A DNA stretch of 64,000 nucleotides from Pseudomonas sp. WS 5079 (lineage in GTDB: Bacteria; Pseudomonadota; Gammaproteobacteria; Pseudomonadales; Pseudomonadaceae). The stretch is from the NCBI RefSeq assembly GCF_012985465.1, contig NZ_JAAQWN010000005.1:1-64000 (forward strand). The letters are read 5' to 3'. Below, in pieces: positions 1 to 7,228 of the stretch. The first letter of the stretch is position 1. Each line of letters starts with the position of its first letter. The notes beneath the pieces are model-generated. The model saw only the letters and a list, made by a program, of their open reading frames with translations, was not told the origin of the DNA and searched no databases. The position numbers and the translations under genes are program-made.

Positions 1-63
1 AAACTTCTTGGGGTGGCTGATGAACTCGAACTGGGGCCTATTCAGCTTCAGGGTCGCTTGCAT
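1..63 (-). CDS. Phage terminase large subunit, N-terminal 21 codons (partial)
   Basis: An ATG at 63 inside the 3' end of the small terminase gene opens a frame that runs off the window edge. It reads MQATLKLNRP followed by QFEFISHPKKF. The Q-F-x-F-hydrophobic pattern with a lysine/phenylalanine-rich follow-up resembles the start of many phage large terminases. The position immediately after a small-terminase-like gene supports packaging ATPase. Only the first 21 residues are present, so no ATPase or nuclease motif can be seen. The call is an inference from position and N-terminal pattern. Confidence 0.6.
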   Translation of the reverse strand, partial: MQATLKLNRPQFEFISHPKKF

Positions 64-607
64 CTTCTACCCCGATGATTACTTGCTTGGGCTCGGGCAG
101 GCCCTTGTTCGGGTCTTCCAGTTCGCGTCGCAGCTTCTCATTGGTGAGTCGCCGCGTCTCCAGGTCTTCCTTCGTCCGCTCAAGGCTCTCGACACGGGCA
201 GTGAGGCGGTCGATCAGGCTGGAATAGTCGCGAACCTTGCTCGTAGTCGTGATCGAGGTGAGCGAGGTCTCCTTGCCGCCGACCAGGATCGGCTCTTCCT
301 TCTCCGACTCCACCTCCAGCGTGTTGCCGAATTCGTTCTCCCTGGCTAGGGCACGCATCAAGCGCACTCGCGTCAGTCGTAATTCATCATCCACGCGCCC
401 CAGCTCTATGCCGGCAAGCATGTCGTTCTCTTCGTCAGTCAGGAATCGGCTGTAGATCGAGCCGGGCTTCGCAGCGTTCTTGTTGCCCCTCTGTTCCTTA
501 GGGCCTGAACTCTTGCCGCCGTGTAGCTTGCAGCGAGAGGAACCCGGTATCGCGTGACGCTTGCATGGTTCCCCGTTGCCGCGCTTGGATGCGCCGCATA
601 GGGCCAT
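38..607 (-). CDS. Putative phage terminase small subunit (HGGKS-type)
   Basis: A 189-residue protein. Near the N-terminus are cysteine-containing stretches (C-x-R-H and C-K-L-H-G-G-K-S-S-G-P), a zinc-knuckle-like HGG[KR]-[ST]-x-GP pattern known from small terminase-type phage proteins. The C-terminal half is charged and probably coiled coil. The start at 607 is preferred over 619 because a GAGG ribosome binding site lies six bases upstream of it. The stop overlaps the start of the large-terminase-like frame, the usual order of packaging genes. DNA recognition for packaging is inferred from the family. Confidence 0.6.
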   Translation of the reverse strand: MALCGASKRGNGEPCKRHAIPGSSRCKLHGGKSSGPKEQRGNKNAAKPGSIYSRFLTDEENDMLAGIELGRVDDELRLTRVRLMRALARENEFGNTLEVESEKEEPILVGGKETSLTSITTTSKVRDYSSLIDRLTARVESLERTKEDLETRRLTNEKLRRELEDPNKGLPEPKQVIIGVEDASDPEAE

Positions 608-697
608 AGTCAGCCTCATTCATGGGGTTGGTTTTCGCAGAACGATTCATTCAATGCATTCGAACGTCATTCAATGATCATTCGATTCTGTTTTACC

Positions 698-919
698 TCA
701 CCAGCCGCCGACCATCTTGGCCCCTACCGCCATACCGGCGATGAACACCAGTACGACCATCAGCGAACCACGGCTCGGTGCCATCGATGCCACTGGTTGG
801 CGCATGGGTGGCGGCTCTGGAGGCCTGACCGACTGGCATCCACCACACACTGGAATGCGCTGGTCCGTGATCAACGACACTCCGCACCCAGTGCACGCGG
901 CGCACCTGGTGGGAGTCAT
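698..919 (-). CDS. Small zinc-ribbon-like membrane protein
   Basis: A 73-residue protein with three N-terminal CxxC-like cysteine pairs (CAAC, CGVS, CGGC), which may bind a metal, and one hydrophobic segment near the C-terminus (VVLVFIAGMAVGAKMVGG). The start overlaps the stop of the upstream gene as ATGA, indicating translational coupling in the late operon. No function is recognised. A lysis accessory or host-membrane role is only suggested by its place between holin and terminase genes. Confidence 0.55.
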   Translation of the reverse strand: MTPTRCAACTGCGVSLITDQRIPVCGGCQSVRPPEPPPMRQPVASMAPSRGSLMVVLVFIAGMAVGAKMVGGW

Positions 920-1125
920 GGCGCAACCTCATACTGGAATGCCCGATCAGCAGGCATGGCCGTCACAAACCGGCACCGGTGAGTATCGAACGCCTCATTG
1001 AACGCAATGGTGCGGCGGTACTCGGAGGTGACCTTACCGGTGAACCGCTCGCGGTGAACGACCACACCCTCACGCAGAAACTCGACCTCGGCCGACCCCA
1101 AGAGCTTGGTTACGATTACTTTCAT
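916..1125 (-). CDS. Hypothetical phage protein (69 aa)
   Basis: The reading frame could open at 1164, but the start at 1125 (MKVIVTKLL...) lies four bases after the stop of the preceding 32-residue gene and fits operon spacing. It is a short, mixed-charge, soluble-looking protein with no signal or membrane segment and no motif I recognise. It overlaps the next gene by four bases. Confidence 0.55.
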   Translation of the reverse strand: MKVIVTKLLGSAEVEFLREGVVVHRERFTGKVTSEYRRTIAFNEAFDTHRCRFVTAMPADRAFQYEVAP

Positions 1126-1129
1126 GGCG

Positions 1130-1228
1130 TCACACGAAGCTGAAGGCCGCCACTGCCAGGACAATGATCACAAGCGCGATCCCGCCCAGCAGGGTGACAG
1201 TCTTGGAGGAATTGGTATTCGAAGCCAT
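1130..1228 (-). CDS. Single-span membrane micropeptide (32 aa)
   Basis: A short frame encoding MASNTNSSKT followed by a strongly hydrophobic span (VTLLGGIALVIIVLAVAAF) and a three-residue tail. A GGAGG-like site precedes the ATG. It lies between the holin gene and a small late gene with tight spacing. The topology of a short polar N-terminus plus one span resembles pinholins or other lysis accessories, but no family is recognised. Confidence 0.5.
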   Translation of the reverse strand: MASNTNSSKTVTLLGGIALVIIVLAVAAFSFV

Positions 1229-1247
1229 GGCGATGCCCTCGGCGCAT

Positions 1248-1287
1248 TCCGCGCCACAATTTTGCGAGTTACGAAAACGTGGCGCGG
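1248..1287. repeat. Hairpin element, copy 2 of a prophage-internal inverted repeat
   Basis: The arms are CCGCGCCAC and GTGGCGCGG, with T- and A-rich inner segments around a GCGA-containing loop. It lies between the holin stop and the 32-residue gene. A nearly identical hairpin occurs at 7909-7947 inside the antirepressor gene. Confidence 0.6.
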
Positions 1288-1288
1288 A

Positions 1289-1621
1289 TTACTCAGCCTT
1301 ACGGCCTGGCAGCTTGAAGTCAGTCACCCGGTCAGCAATGGACCGGATCTTCTCCACGCCCAGGAAGCCAACCCAGCCACCGACGAAGGTAGCCATGCTC
1401 TGTGGGAGCGAGAAGAACTCAAGCCCGCTGATGATGGTCAAGGCCAGGCCGCCACAGATAGCGCCCTCCACGATCATCTGGCGCCGGGTACCCCCACCGT
1501 AGGTGATTCGCAGAACAGCCATCGCACAGGACAACGCAGCCGCATAGAGGATTGGCGAATGCTGGCTCAACCACGCAAGCGCTATCGCCCAGGTGTCTGG
1601 TTTGTCTGGCATGTTGGACAT
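1289..1621 (-). CDS. Phage holin, lambda type (membrane pore for lysis)
   Basis: A 110-residue protein with three hydrophobic stretches (about residues 22-40, 50-68 and 76-92) separated by short basic loops including YGGGTRRQ, and a charged C-terminus. The pattern matches the lambda-family holins common in Pseudomonas phages. A GGGGAGG site seven bases before the ATG fixes the start at 1621. It sits in the late operon between a putative late promoter and the terminase genes. No endolysin gene is seen beside it in this window, so the endolysin may be encoded to the left. Confidence 0.8.
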   Translation of the reverse strand: MSNMPDKPDTWAIALAWLSQHSPILYAAALSCAMAVLRITYGGGTRRQMIVEGAICGGLALTIISGLEFFSLPQSMATFVGGWVGFLGVEKIRSIADRVTDFKLPGRKAE

Positions 1622-1792
1622 CTCGGTACCTCCCCGTCAGGGAGTTAGGGATACAACAGGCCAAAGCCTGCGGAATTGAATCGGCTCACACGGCACTCCC
1701 AGCTCGGAGCAATGGGCGTGGTGGAGCCGAAAGATTGGGACTTGATACGTCCGGGAAAGCACCCACTTGGGTAGCGGCTTTCCTCGGAGGTA

Positions 1793-1828
1793 CAAAAAAG
1801 CCCGGCGCATATGTCTGGGCTTTTTCTA
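1793..1828 (-). terminator. Rho-independent terminator in the late region
   Basis: AAAAAAGCCCGG on the left pairs approximately with CTGGGCTTTTT on the right around GCGCATATGT. A/T runs on both sides could make it bidirectional. It lies just downstream of the secreted-protein gene at 1845-2135. Confidence 0.65.
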
Positions 1829-1844
1829 TTGCTTCCAGGCGTAT

Positions 1845-2135
1845 TCAGCAGGGAGTCAGGCCGACACCGTCAGGCGCAGGCTTGGCCGAGGCCATCACGA
1901 AGTGGTTGCTGGATGCGCGCAGATTGGATGCCAAACTTTCATCAGTGGTCTGGCCACCCGTTCGCCACATGGCCAGGGTCAGCTCCAGGCGCTTCACGCC
2001 GACGCTTGGCAGTTCGGCCAGCATCACCACGGATCGATAAGCGTAGGCTGCAGGCTCGGCGAATGCCGACAGGGAGAAACAGGACAGGCAGGCGGCGAGC
2101 ACCAGGCCCAGGCAAGCGGACATTCGCTTCATCAT
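1845..2135 (-). CDS. Small secreted protein of unknown function
   Basis: A 96-residue product with a clear Sec signal peptide (about residues 1-24: MMKRM, a hydrophobic core, then SAFA before EP). The start at 2135 was chosen over 2228 because the longer version would run through a strong terminator (2170-2199), and because AAGGA lies seven bases before the ATG. The mature part of about 70 residues has no recognised domain. A terminator follows at 1793-1828. It is the first gene after the putative late promoter, or possibly an independently expressed lysogenic accessory gene. Confidence 0.6.
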   Translation of the reverse strand: MMKRMSACLGLVLAACLSCFSLSAFAEPAAYAYRSVVMLAELPSVGVKRLELTLAMWRTGGQTTDESLASNLRASSNHFVMASAKPAPDGVGLTPC

Positions 2136-2169
2136 TCGGCATTCCTTGTGGTGGGTTTCTTTGGGCAAT

Positions 2170-2199
2170 AAAAAACCCGGCGCGGTGGCCGGGTTTTCT
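2170..2199 (-). terminator. Terminator in tR'-like position
   Basis: CCCGG and CCGGG arms flank GCGGTGG-type loop sequence, with A-rich and T-rich sides. It lies about 50 bases downstream of the candidate late promoter at 2247-2275, which is where lambda-like phages place the terminator overcome by antiterminator Q. Confidence 0.7.
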
Positions 2200-2246
2200 T
2201 GGATCAGGGAGTAAGTTGCCGAAGGCAAAACTCTAACAGTGGCGAA

Positions 2247-2275
2247 ATCATGCCATGAGCCGCACGGGAACGCAA
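2247..2275 (-). promoter_or_regulatory. Candidate late promoter (pR'-like)
   Basis: On the minus strand TTGCGT and CATGAT are separated by 17 bases. The promoter starts just after the end of the Q-position gene and reads into a terminator about 50 bases on, then into the late genes. This copies the lambda pR'-tR' layout. It is inferred from layout and hexamer match only. Confidence 0.5.
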
Positions 2276-2282
2276 TAGGCCC

Positions 2283-2864
2283 TCATGCGGCCTCGCGCAT
2301 TTCGTAAATTACCGCTGCAACGGGGCTCAGTGCGCGGCGGTCCAGATCCTCGCAACATTCGAAGATCAGTTGCAGCACACCACCCCAATCCCGATCCCAG
2401 TTGCACGATTCCAGGCGCACTTCGTAGACCTGCCACATCCAGGCCCTGAACTTCTCGGCGCTGGCCAGCGGGTCTTCGTTGGACGATTGCCCGCCCTGGT
2501 GCATGTGCTGGTACCGCCGTAGCACGCCCTTCACGACGAACTCCAGCTTCTCGCGCTTGGCCGCCGTCATGCGTGGAGACCTGTTTTGCACCAGCAGGAA
2601 CACGACCTCTTCCGCCGCTTCCCGGATGTCGTCGCTTTGCTCGGCAGCGTACATGAAGTCACCGAATACGCGGATCTGCGGGTGCAGGCGAGCGATTGCC
2701 GACTGGATATGCCCAGCCAGCGCACCGTGCACCGCGTGGCTCGCCGTGGGCCCGCGCTCGGTGGTCTGCACCACCACGCCCAATTGCACTACGTCTGATG
2801 TCTGGCCGGGGGCCGGGTTGTACTTGCAGTCATGCCAAGCCTGGCGCGCTGAGTTGATCTTCAT
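2283..2864 (-). CDS. Putative late antiterminator (Q-position protein)
   Basis: A 193-residue soluble protein, with no close family I can name from sequence. Its position is informative: it directly follows ninG with a four-base overlap, ends the early leftward operon, and is followed within 40 bases by a candidate promoter and then a terminator before the lysis genes. In lambdoid phages this slot encodes Q, which loads on RNA polymerase at pR' to allow late transcription. Cysteines and tryptophans near the C-terminus (ESCNWDRDWGG, FECCEDLDRR) may form a metal site. Function is inferred from context. Confidence 0.45.
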   Translation of the reverse strand: MKINSARQAWHDCKYNPAPGQTSDVVQLGVVVQTTERGPTASHAVHGALAGHIQSAIARLHPQIRVFGDFMYAAEQSDDIREAAEEVVFLLVQNRSPRMTAAKREKLEFVVKGVLRRYQHMHQGGQSSNEDPLASAEKFRAWMWQVYEVRLESCNWDRDWGGVLQLIFECCEDLDRRALSPVAAVIYEMREAA

Positions 2865-3460
2865 GCTGCCTGCCCCTTCTTGAGTTCTCTGGTCTTTGCC
2901 CGGTACGTGGCCTTGATGGCCTTGATCTCATCCACGGTGTACTTGCGAACGCTCTGGTCGGATTCCAGGGAGTCGACCGCCTCCTGGCCAATGCGCGCTA
3001 TCAGGCCGATCCGGTAGTCCACGGCATTGCCGGACAAAAACCGGTTGTCCTGCTTGCTCTGTGCGTGACAGTTGCGTTCATCGAAGCGCAAGTGCGGCGC
3101 TGAGCCGACGCTGCGGTAATGACCTGCATCTACCGCGTTGCCGCTCCAGTCCAATGGCTTGCCGCTGGAGATGCATAGGTGGCCGGCGGCCTGGTCCCGG
3201 GTGCGGATGAACTCGTTGAACGCCTGCTGGGCTTCGCGGATGTGATCGCCGCGGGTCTTGAGCGCCTCCTTGCGCACCTTGATATCCCGGCGACCGGCCT
3301 GGGCCAGCGACTTCTTCTCCTTGGCCTTCTGCGCCTCTACGGTGGCCAGCGCACACTTGGGACTGCACACCGCCTGACCGAGGCGCTGCGGGACGAATGA
3401 GGCCCTGCATGCTGGGTTCTTGCAGGTCTTGGGCTTTGGTTGCTTGCGCTCAATGGTCAT
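2861..3460 (-). CDS. ninG: NinG/Rap recombination protein
   Basis: A 199-residue protein with an N-terminal zinc-finger-like start (CKNPACRASF then VCSPKCA, four cysteines) and a central region matching NinG: H-L-C-I-S-S-G-K-P-L, D-A-G-H-Y-R-S-V-G and the NCHAQSKQDN segment. Lambda NinG (Rap) is a Holliday-junction and branched-DNA endonuclease that aids phage recombination. It overlaps both neighbours by four bases in the nin cluster, downstream of ninB. Confidence 0.88.
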   Translation of the reverse strand: MTIERKQPKPKTCKNPACRASFVPQRLGQAVCSPKCALATVEAQKAKEKKSLAQAGRRDIKVRKEALKTRGDHIREAQQAFNEFIRTRDQAAGHLCISSGKPLDWSGNAVDAGHYRSVGSAPHLRFDERNCHAQSKQDNRFLSGNAVDYRIGLIARIGQEAVDSLESDQSVRKYTVDEIKAIKATYRAKTRELKKGQAA

Positions 3461-3738
3461 TCCTGACTTCTCCGCAAGCTGTCGATGTATGCCTGCTTGG
3501 CCCTTTCATTGCTCGCCTTGCGCCGCTTCTGGTTGATCGGCTCCATCACGCGGAAGAAGCCCCACAAGAAAGGAACCGATACTGGAAAGGTGATCAGCAT
3601 CGCCAGCCGGATAACAAATGCCGTTACCGCGAAAGCCAGCCGGTACAGCCCTTTCCAGGCCTCCCGATACATATCCCGATCAAACATGCCGGTGGAAACC
3701 TGCCAGGCGATGTAGCGCATCGTGAATTTCTGGCTCAT
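3457..3738 (-). CDS. Small membrane protein in the nin region
   Basis: The start at 3738 (MSQKFTMRYIAW...) overlaps the ninB stop as TGATG and is preferred to a longer upstream start. The 93-residue product has a hydrophobic stretch of about 30 residues (LAFAVTAFVIRLAMLITFPVSVPFLWGF) likely forming one or two spans, then a basic tail. No family is recognised. It lies between ninB and ninG. Confidence 0.6.
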   Translation of the reverse strand: MSQKFTMRYIAWQVSTGMFDRDMYREAWKGLYRLAFAVTAFVIRLAMLITFPVSVPFLWGFFRVMEPINQKRRKASNERAKQAYIDSLRRSQE

Positions 3739-4154
3739 CAATAGCGCCCTCCCCAGTTGTCCTTTTGTGTCCACCGCACCTGGTGCTCGGCGCCAAAAGC
3801 AAAAACCCATTCGATCAACTCTCCGCACTGCTTCACGGTGAGCTTGCTTGTACGCTCGTAGATGACGTCGAAGCCGTTACCGTCTACCGCTGGGATCATC
3901 TGCGGTTTGTCGCCCGTCTCCCGCAGCCAGGCGGCCGTCAGCAGGCGCTTCCAGATCAGGACATCCCACTTCTTCCCGGCGTGCTCAACCTGGGCCGCGA
4001 TATCGGCCAGCGCCGCGTGCAGGGCCTTGTTCTGCTCCCCGCTGCGGTCCACTTCGGTGATGGCCAGCTTCTTGGGCTTGGCCAGGTCCAGGCCGGCGAT
4101 GTAGCCCATGGCCTTGCTGCGGTCTGATTCGTTGCGGATCTGGAGGCTGGTCAT
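3738..4154 (-). CDS. ninB: NinB recombination mediator
   Basis: A 138-residue protein of typical NinB length. It contains the NinB core features: an N-K-A-L-H segment, the W-K-R-L-L-T-A-A-W-L run, a D-x-D-V-I-Y-E-R-T-S-K-L segment, and an E-L-I-E-W-V-F-A-F-G-A-E-H C-terminus. Lambda NinB (Orf) binds ssDNA and SSB and substitutes for RecFOR in phage recombination. It overlaps both neighbours, in the early leftward operon. Confidence 0.9.
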   Translation of the reverse strand: MTSLQIRNESDRSKAMGYIAGLDLAKPKKLAITEVDRSGEQNKALHAALADIAAQVEHAGKKWDVLIWKRLLTAAWLRETGDKPQMIPAVDGNGFDVIYERTSKLTVKQCGELIEWVFAFGAEHQVRWTQKDNWGGRY

Positions 4155-4387
4155 TGATCAATCTCCACGTCGCGGCACTCTTCGCAGTAGGCAAGGCGCC
4201 CGGCGTGCGTCAGGTAGTAACCCGATACGGTGACGATGCCTTTGCGCTCGCTACCGAGTTCCAGATAGCCGAACTCTTCCATCTCCACGGCAAGCTTGGA
4301 TTTGGTCTGGTATGGGAGGCGGTTTTCAATTTCAGCCGCAAACACCTTTTCCAGCATGTTGAACACGCTCTTTGCCATACCGGTCAT
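4151..4387 (-). CDS. Hypothetical phage protein (78 aa)
   Basis: A short soluble protein with an N-terminal amphipathic helix, a beta-like middle (GIVTVSGYYLTHAGR) and a C-terminal CEEC pair. It overlaps its neighbours by four bases on each side. No family is recognised. Confidence 0.6.
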   Translation of the reverse strand: MTGMAKSVFNMLEKVFAAEIENRLPYQTKSKLAVEMEEFGYLELGSERKGIVTVSGYYLTHAGRLAYCEECRDVEIDQ

Positions 4388-5355
4388 GACTGCTCTCCCT
4401 GGCCAAGGGCGGCGCGACGGTCTTCGTGGAAGGCCAGAACCTCTTGCATGCCGTTGTCGACCGCGACGATTTCCCGGTCGAAGTAGGCCTGAGCAAGCGT
4501 TTCGTTTTCAGGTGGAAGCTCTCCAGGGCCAACCAGCGAGTTGTAAATCCACATCATGGCGCCCTCTGCGCCCAGCCCATGCTCCTCCTCGATGACCGCT
4601 GCGCGCATGGCGAGGATGTAGCGACCGAACAGCAGATCCAGCTCCTTGATACGCATCCTGGACTCTTGAAGCTTGTCGATCATTGTCCCGCGCTCTTCGC
4701 TCCAGCACCCCTCGTTGAACTTGACTGTGTCTTTCCACTCCGTGGCTTCTTCGCGCAGCGCAGTCAGCTCTTCGGCCTGCCGTTCAACCTGGCCCTTCCA
4801 CATGTCGCGGTTACGCTCAATACGTTCGTTCTCAGCCTTCAGCTCAGCATTCACCCGCTCGTAGGCTTCGTAGCCGGTGCGTAGGCCGGCGACTTCGGCG
4901 CGGAGCTGGTCTCGCTCGGCCACCGCGTTTTCGGCAACTCTACTGAACGCACGCAGGGCTAGTTCGTCACGCTCGTTCTCGGCCTTGAGCAGAACGTTCT
5001 GGTCCTCGAGTTTGGTCATCATCAGATGCCATTCGGGCTCATCGTTTTCGGACTTAAGGCGCTCGTTCTCGGCGATCAGGGCCAGGACTGCGGCAGGGTT
5101 GGCGGCGGCAATATATGCCGCGTCTTCGGCGGTCATGCTCACCATGTGGTGAACCGGAGTTTCGTCGGTGCCCAGCGCTACGGATCCATTGACGACCGGA
5201 TACGGGGCCTTGAGTTGCGGGTGATCCTTGGCGGTGAATATCCGCCGCTCGACGTGCGGGCGTCCAATTCGGCAAGGAAGCTCTGTTTCGATTACCTGCC
5301 AATCGCCTTGGGTTGCAGCCTCGGCCAGACGTTTCAGTTCGGTGTTGTCGGTCAT
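4384..5355 (-). CDS. Ead/Ea22-like phage protein with long coiled coil
   Basis: A 323-residue product from the ATG at 5355, which overlaps the preceding stop (an ATG at 5418 would add 21 residues inside the upstream gene). Residues 1-95 match the Ead/Ea22 pattern: L-K-R-L-A-E-A-A-T-Q-G-D-W, then D-A-A-Y-I-A-A-A-N-P-A-A-V-L-A-L-I-A-E-N-E-R-L. A Glu/Arg-rich coiled coil follows to about residue 230, then a different C-terminal domain. Ead-type proteins are accessory early phage proteins; their activity is not known. Confidence 0.75.
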   Translation of the reverse strand: MTDNTELKRLAEAATQGDWQVIETELPCRIGRPHVERRIFTAKDHPQLKAPYPVVNGSVALGTDETPVHHMVSMTAEDAAYIAAANPAAVLALIAENERLKSENDEPEWHLMMTKLEDQNVLLKAENERDELALRAFSRVAENAVAERDQLRAEVAGLRTGYEAYERVNAELKAENERIERNRDMWKGQVERQAEELTALREEATEWKDTVKFNEGCWSEERGTMIDKLQESRMRIKELDLLFGRYILAMRAAVIEEEHGLGAEGAMMWIYNSLVGPGELPPENETLAQAYFDREIVAVDNGMQEVLAFHEDRRAALGQGEQS

Positions 5356-5624
5356 GTCCGCTTCTCCGCTGCTTCTGCGATCAATGCCAGGCGCTCCAAC
5401 TTGCGCGCCTGGAGCCATGCAACGGACATGCGGTCTTTCTCGCTACCCTTGTCGACCCACTCCCATACTGGGCGGCCGTTGCTGACCATGTAGGCCCGGT
5501 ACATCTGGCTGTACTGTTGCTGGCGGATCTGCGTGACGCCGCGACCTTTCAGGAATCGCTCGTCGCCGGCCTTAGGTTTTGGCTTGGTTGGTGCTGTGCT
5601 GTATCGAATGCTGGTTACTGCCAT
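5352..5624 (-). CDS. Hypothetical basic phage protein (90 aa)
   Basis: The start at 5624 follows the dnaC-like stop by one base. The product is basic, with no signal peptide or membrane span, and rich in Gln, Tyr and Arg in the middle (QIRQQQYSQMYRAYM). No family is recognised. Confidence 0.55.
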   Translation of the reverse strand: MAVTSIRYSTAPTKPKPKAGDERFLKGRGVTQIRQQQYSQMYRAYMVSNGRPVWEWVDKGSEKDRMSVAWLQARKLERLALIAEAAEKRT

Positions 5625-5625
5625 G

Positions 5626-6432
5626 TCAAAAGCCCTCCTTGCCGCGCTGTGATTCCCAATCGAACGGAACAACGATCAGCCCGCCTTCCCGCAACCGGTC
5701 GACGCAGCGGTCGCCCATGGCCCTGCCCAGGTCATTCGCTTCCAGGTTGGAAATGATCACCGTCGGCGCCTCACGCTCGTACCGGCCGTTGATGATTGCG
5801 AACAGGGTGGTCAGCTCGAAGTCGCTCGGCTGTTCCTTGCTCACGCCGATCTCGTCCAGCACCAGCAGGTCGGGATTGATCAGACTGGCCAGGATGTCGC
5901 CCTCGGTGCGCTCGCTGTGCCGGTCGTACGTGCCACGGATGGCCTGCAGGACTGCCCCAACCGTGCGATACACCGCCGACCGGGAGGTCTTGTGCAGCAG
6001 TTCGTTGGCAATGGCCACGCCGAGGTGAGTTTTGCCGGTACCAGGCTTGCCGATCAGCACCATGCACCGCCCTACTTCGCGGATCTGGTCGAACGTGGCT
6101 ACGTAGTGGCGGCAGAACTTCAACGCCTTGCGCTGTTGGTCATGCTCGACCTGGTAGTTATCCAGCGTGCGAGTAAGGAAGCGTTTCGGGATCAACGCAT
6201 CGCCCAGCTTGCGAGCCAGGGCAATCCGCAGCTCGTATGCCTTGTTCGCCTTATCGCTGGCTTCACGCTCTTCTGCGATGGCGCGCATGCATTCGGGGCA
6301 ACCGCCCTTCAGCTCGCGACCCAGCAGCACTGTGACCTTCTGGTCGAAGCTGCCGTGCTTGTCGCATTCCGCTGGCTGGGTACGGATCGGCGGCGCGCCT
6401 TCTGGAAGCGCCATAACCTTCTCAGAGCGCAT
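5626..6432 (-). CDS. DnaC-like helicase loader (phage P-type)
   Basis: A 268-residue AAA+ ATPase. A cysteine/histidine cluster near the N-terminus (C23, H26, C45, C48) probably binds zinc. Walker A is GKPGTGKTH (about residues 128-136) and Walker B is LLVLDEIG. A sensor segment (VIISNL) and a conserved arginine (DRCVDRLR) follow. These fit DnaC/phage P loaders that deliver DnaB to the phage origin. The start at 6432 has GAGG nine bases upstream and overlaps the end of the initiator gene by 11 bases, the classical O-P pairing. Confidence 0.88.
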   Translation of the reverse strand: MRSEKVMALPEGAPPIRTQPAECDKHGSFDQKVTVLLGRELKGGCPECMRAIAEEREASDKANKAYELRIALARKLGDALIPKRFLTRTLDNYQVEHDQQRKALKFCRHYVATFDQIREVGRCMVLIGKPGTGKTHLGVAIANELLHKTSRSAVYRTVGAVLQAIRGTYDRHSERTEGDILASLINPDLLVLDEIGVSKEQPSDFELTTLFAIINGRYEREAPTVIISNLEANDLGRAMGDRCVDRLREGGLIVVPFDWESQRGKEGF

Positions 6433-7228
6433 AGGAACCGTCCTCACGCTGAATCAGGCCTGCGGTGTAGTCGCGATCTGCGAAACCGGTGTGGCGCGAT
6501 TGTGGGAACTGGTGGACGTTGGTCGGGGTGTCGGGTATCTCGTCCTCCCAACGCTTACCGTTCAGCCACGTCGATGGGTGCGGGATGAACTGGCCCTTGT
6601 CCTTGATCCATTCCGGCGTCAGCACCTGCTTGCCCAGCGCCTTGACCATCAGGTCGAACAGGTCCGGGCTGACCTTGAGCTTGGCCCAGGCCTTCTCCGC
6701 CTTGTCCTTCCCCACCTTTCGCGGATAGAGCTTCCAGAACTTTGGGAAAAGGTCTTCCACCACCACCGGAGCAGGCGACGGAGGAAGGGAATCCGGAATC
6801 AGGAATCCGGAATCAGAAGAGAGGGAATCAGCCGGGAAAGAACTGTTCTCGCCTGGTGCTTGCATGGTGCTAGCACCAACCTTTACCGGGCAATGCTCTG
6901 GGACGGGCATTTCAGGGATGGTGCTCTTCGCTTCCTTGAGGTGTGGGTTCTGGTGTTTCGCCCAGTTCACGATCTGGATGGCGTTGAATGATCCAACCGT
7001 GTAGCGGGTGATGAACCCCAAATGATCCAAGTCAGCGAGCATCTTTTCGATGTCGACGTTGTCGGCCGGGAACAGGGCCATTTTCAGGCGGCGGGGACGA
7101 TCCTCAAGCCTGCCCTCGCGGTCTGCTTCGGTCCACATGCCGATAAAGAGCAAGCGGGTGGCGAAATCCACCTCTGCCAGATGTTCGTTCGAGAAGAACC
7201 CTGGTTTGATATTTCTTGAGCGGGCCAT
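6422..7228 (-). CDS. Phage replication initiator (lambda O position)
   Basis: A 268-residue protein. The N-terminal part (ARSRNIKPGFFSNEHLAEV... RLLFIGMWTEADREGRLEDRP) is the winged-helix start common to phage replication proteins. A low-complexity Ser/Pro linker at about residues 125-155 is encoded by DNA repeats. The C-terminal domain (FPKFWKLYPRKVGKDKAEKAW... FIPHPSTWLNGKRWEDE) is typical of phage O-like proteins. GGAGG seven bases upstream fixes the start at 7228, overlapping the antirepressor stop. Repeats at 6788-6829 suggest that the origin lies within this gene. Confidence 0.82.
   Translation of the reverse strand: MARSRNIKPGFFSNEHLAEVDFATRLLFIGMWTEADREGRLEDRPRRLKMALFPADNVDIEKMLADLDHLGFITRYTVGSFNAIQIVNWAKHQNPHLKEAKSTIPEMPVPEHCPVKVGASTMQAPGENSSFPADSLSSDSGFLIPDSLPPSPAPVVVEDLFPKFWKLYPRKVGKDKAEKAWAKLKVSPDLFDLMVKALGKQVLTPEWIKDKGQFIPHPSTWLNGKRWEDEIPDTPTNVHQFPQSRHTGFADRDYTAGLIQREDGSYAL
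6788..6829. other. Candidate replication origin iterons
   Basis: Five copies of GGAATC lie at 6788, 6795, 6802, 6809 and 6824. The first four are spaced exactly seven bases apart and alternate GGAATCC/GGAATCA. They encode the linker of the initiator protein. Lambda places its O-binding iterons inside gene O in the same way. Origin function is inferred. Confidence 0.55.
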
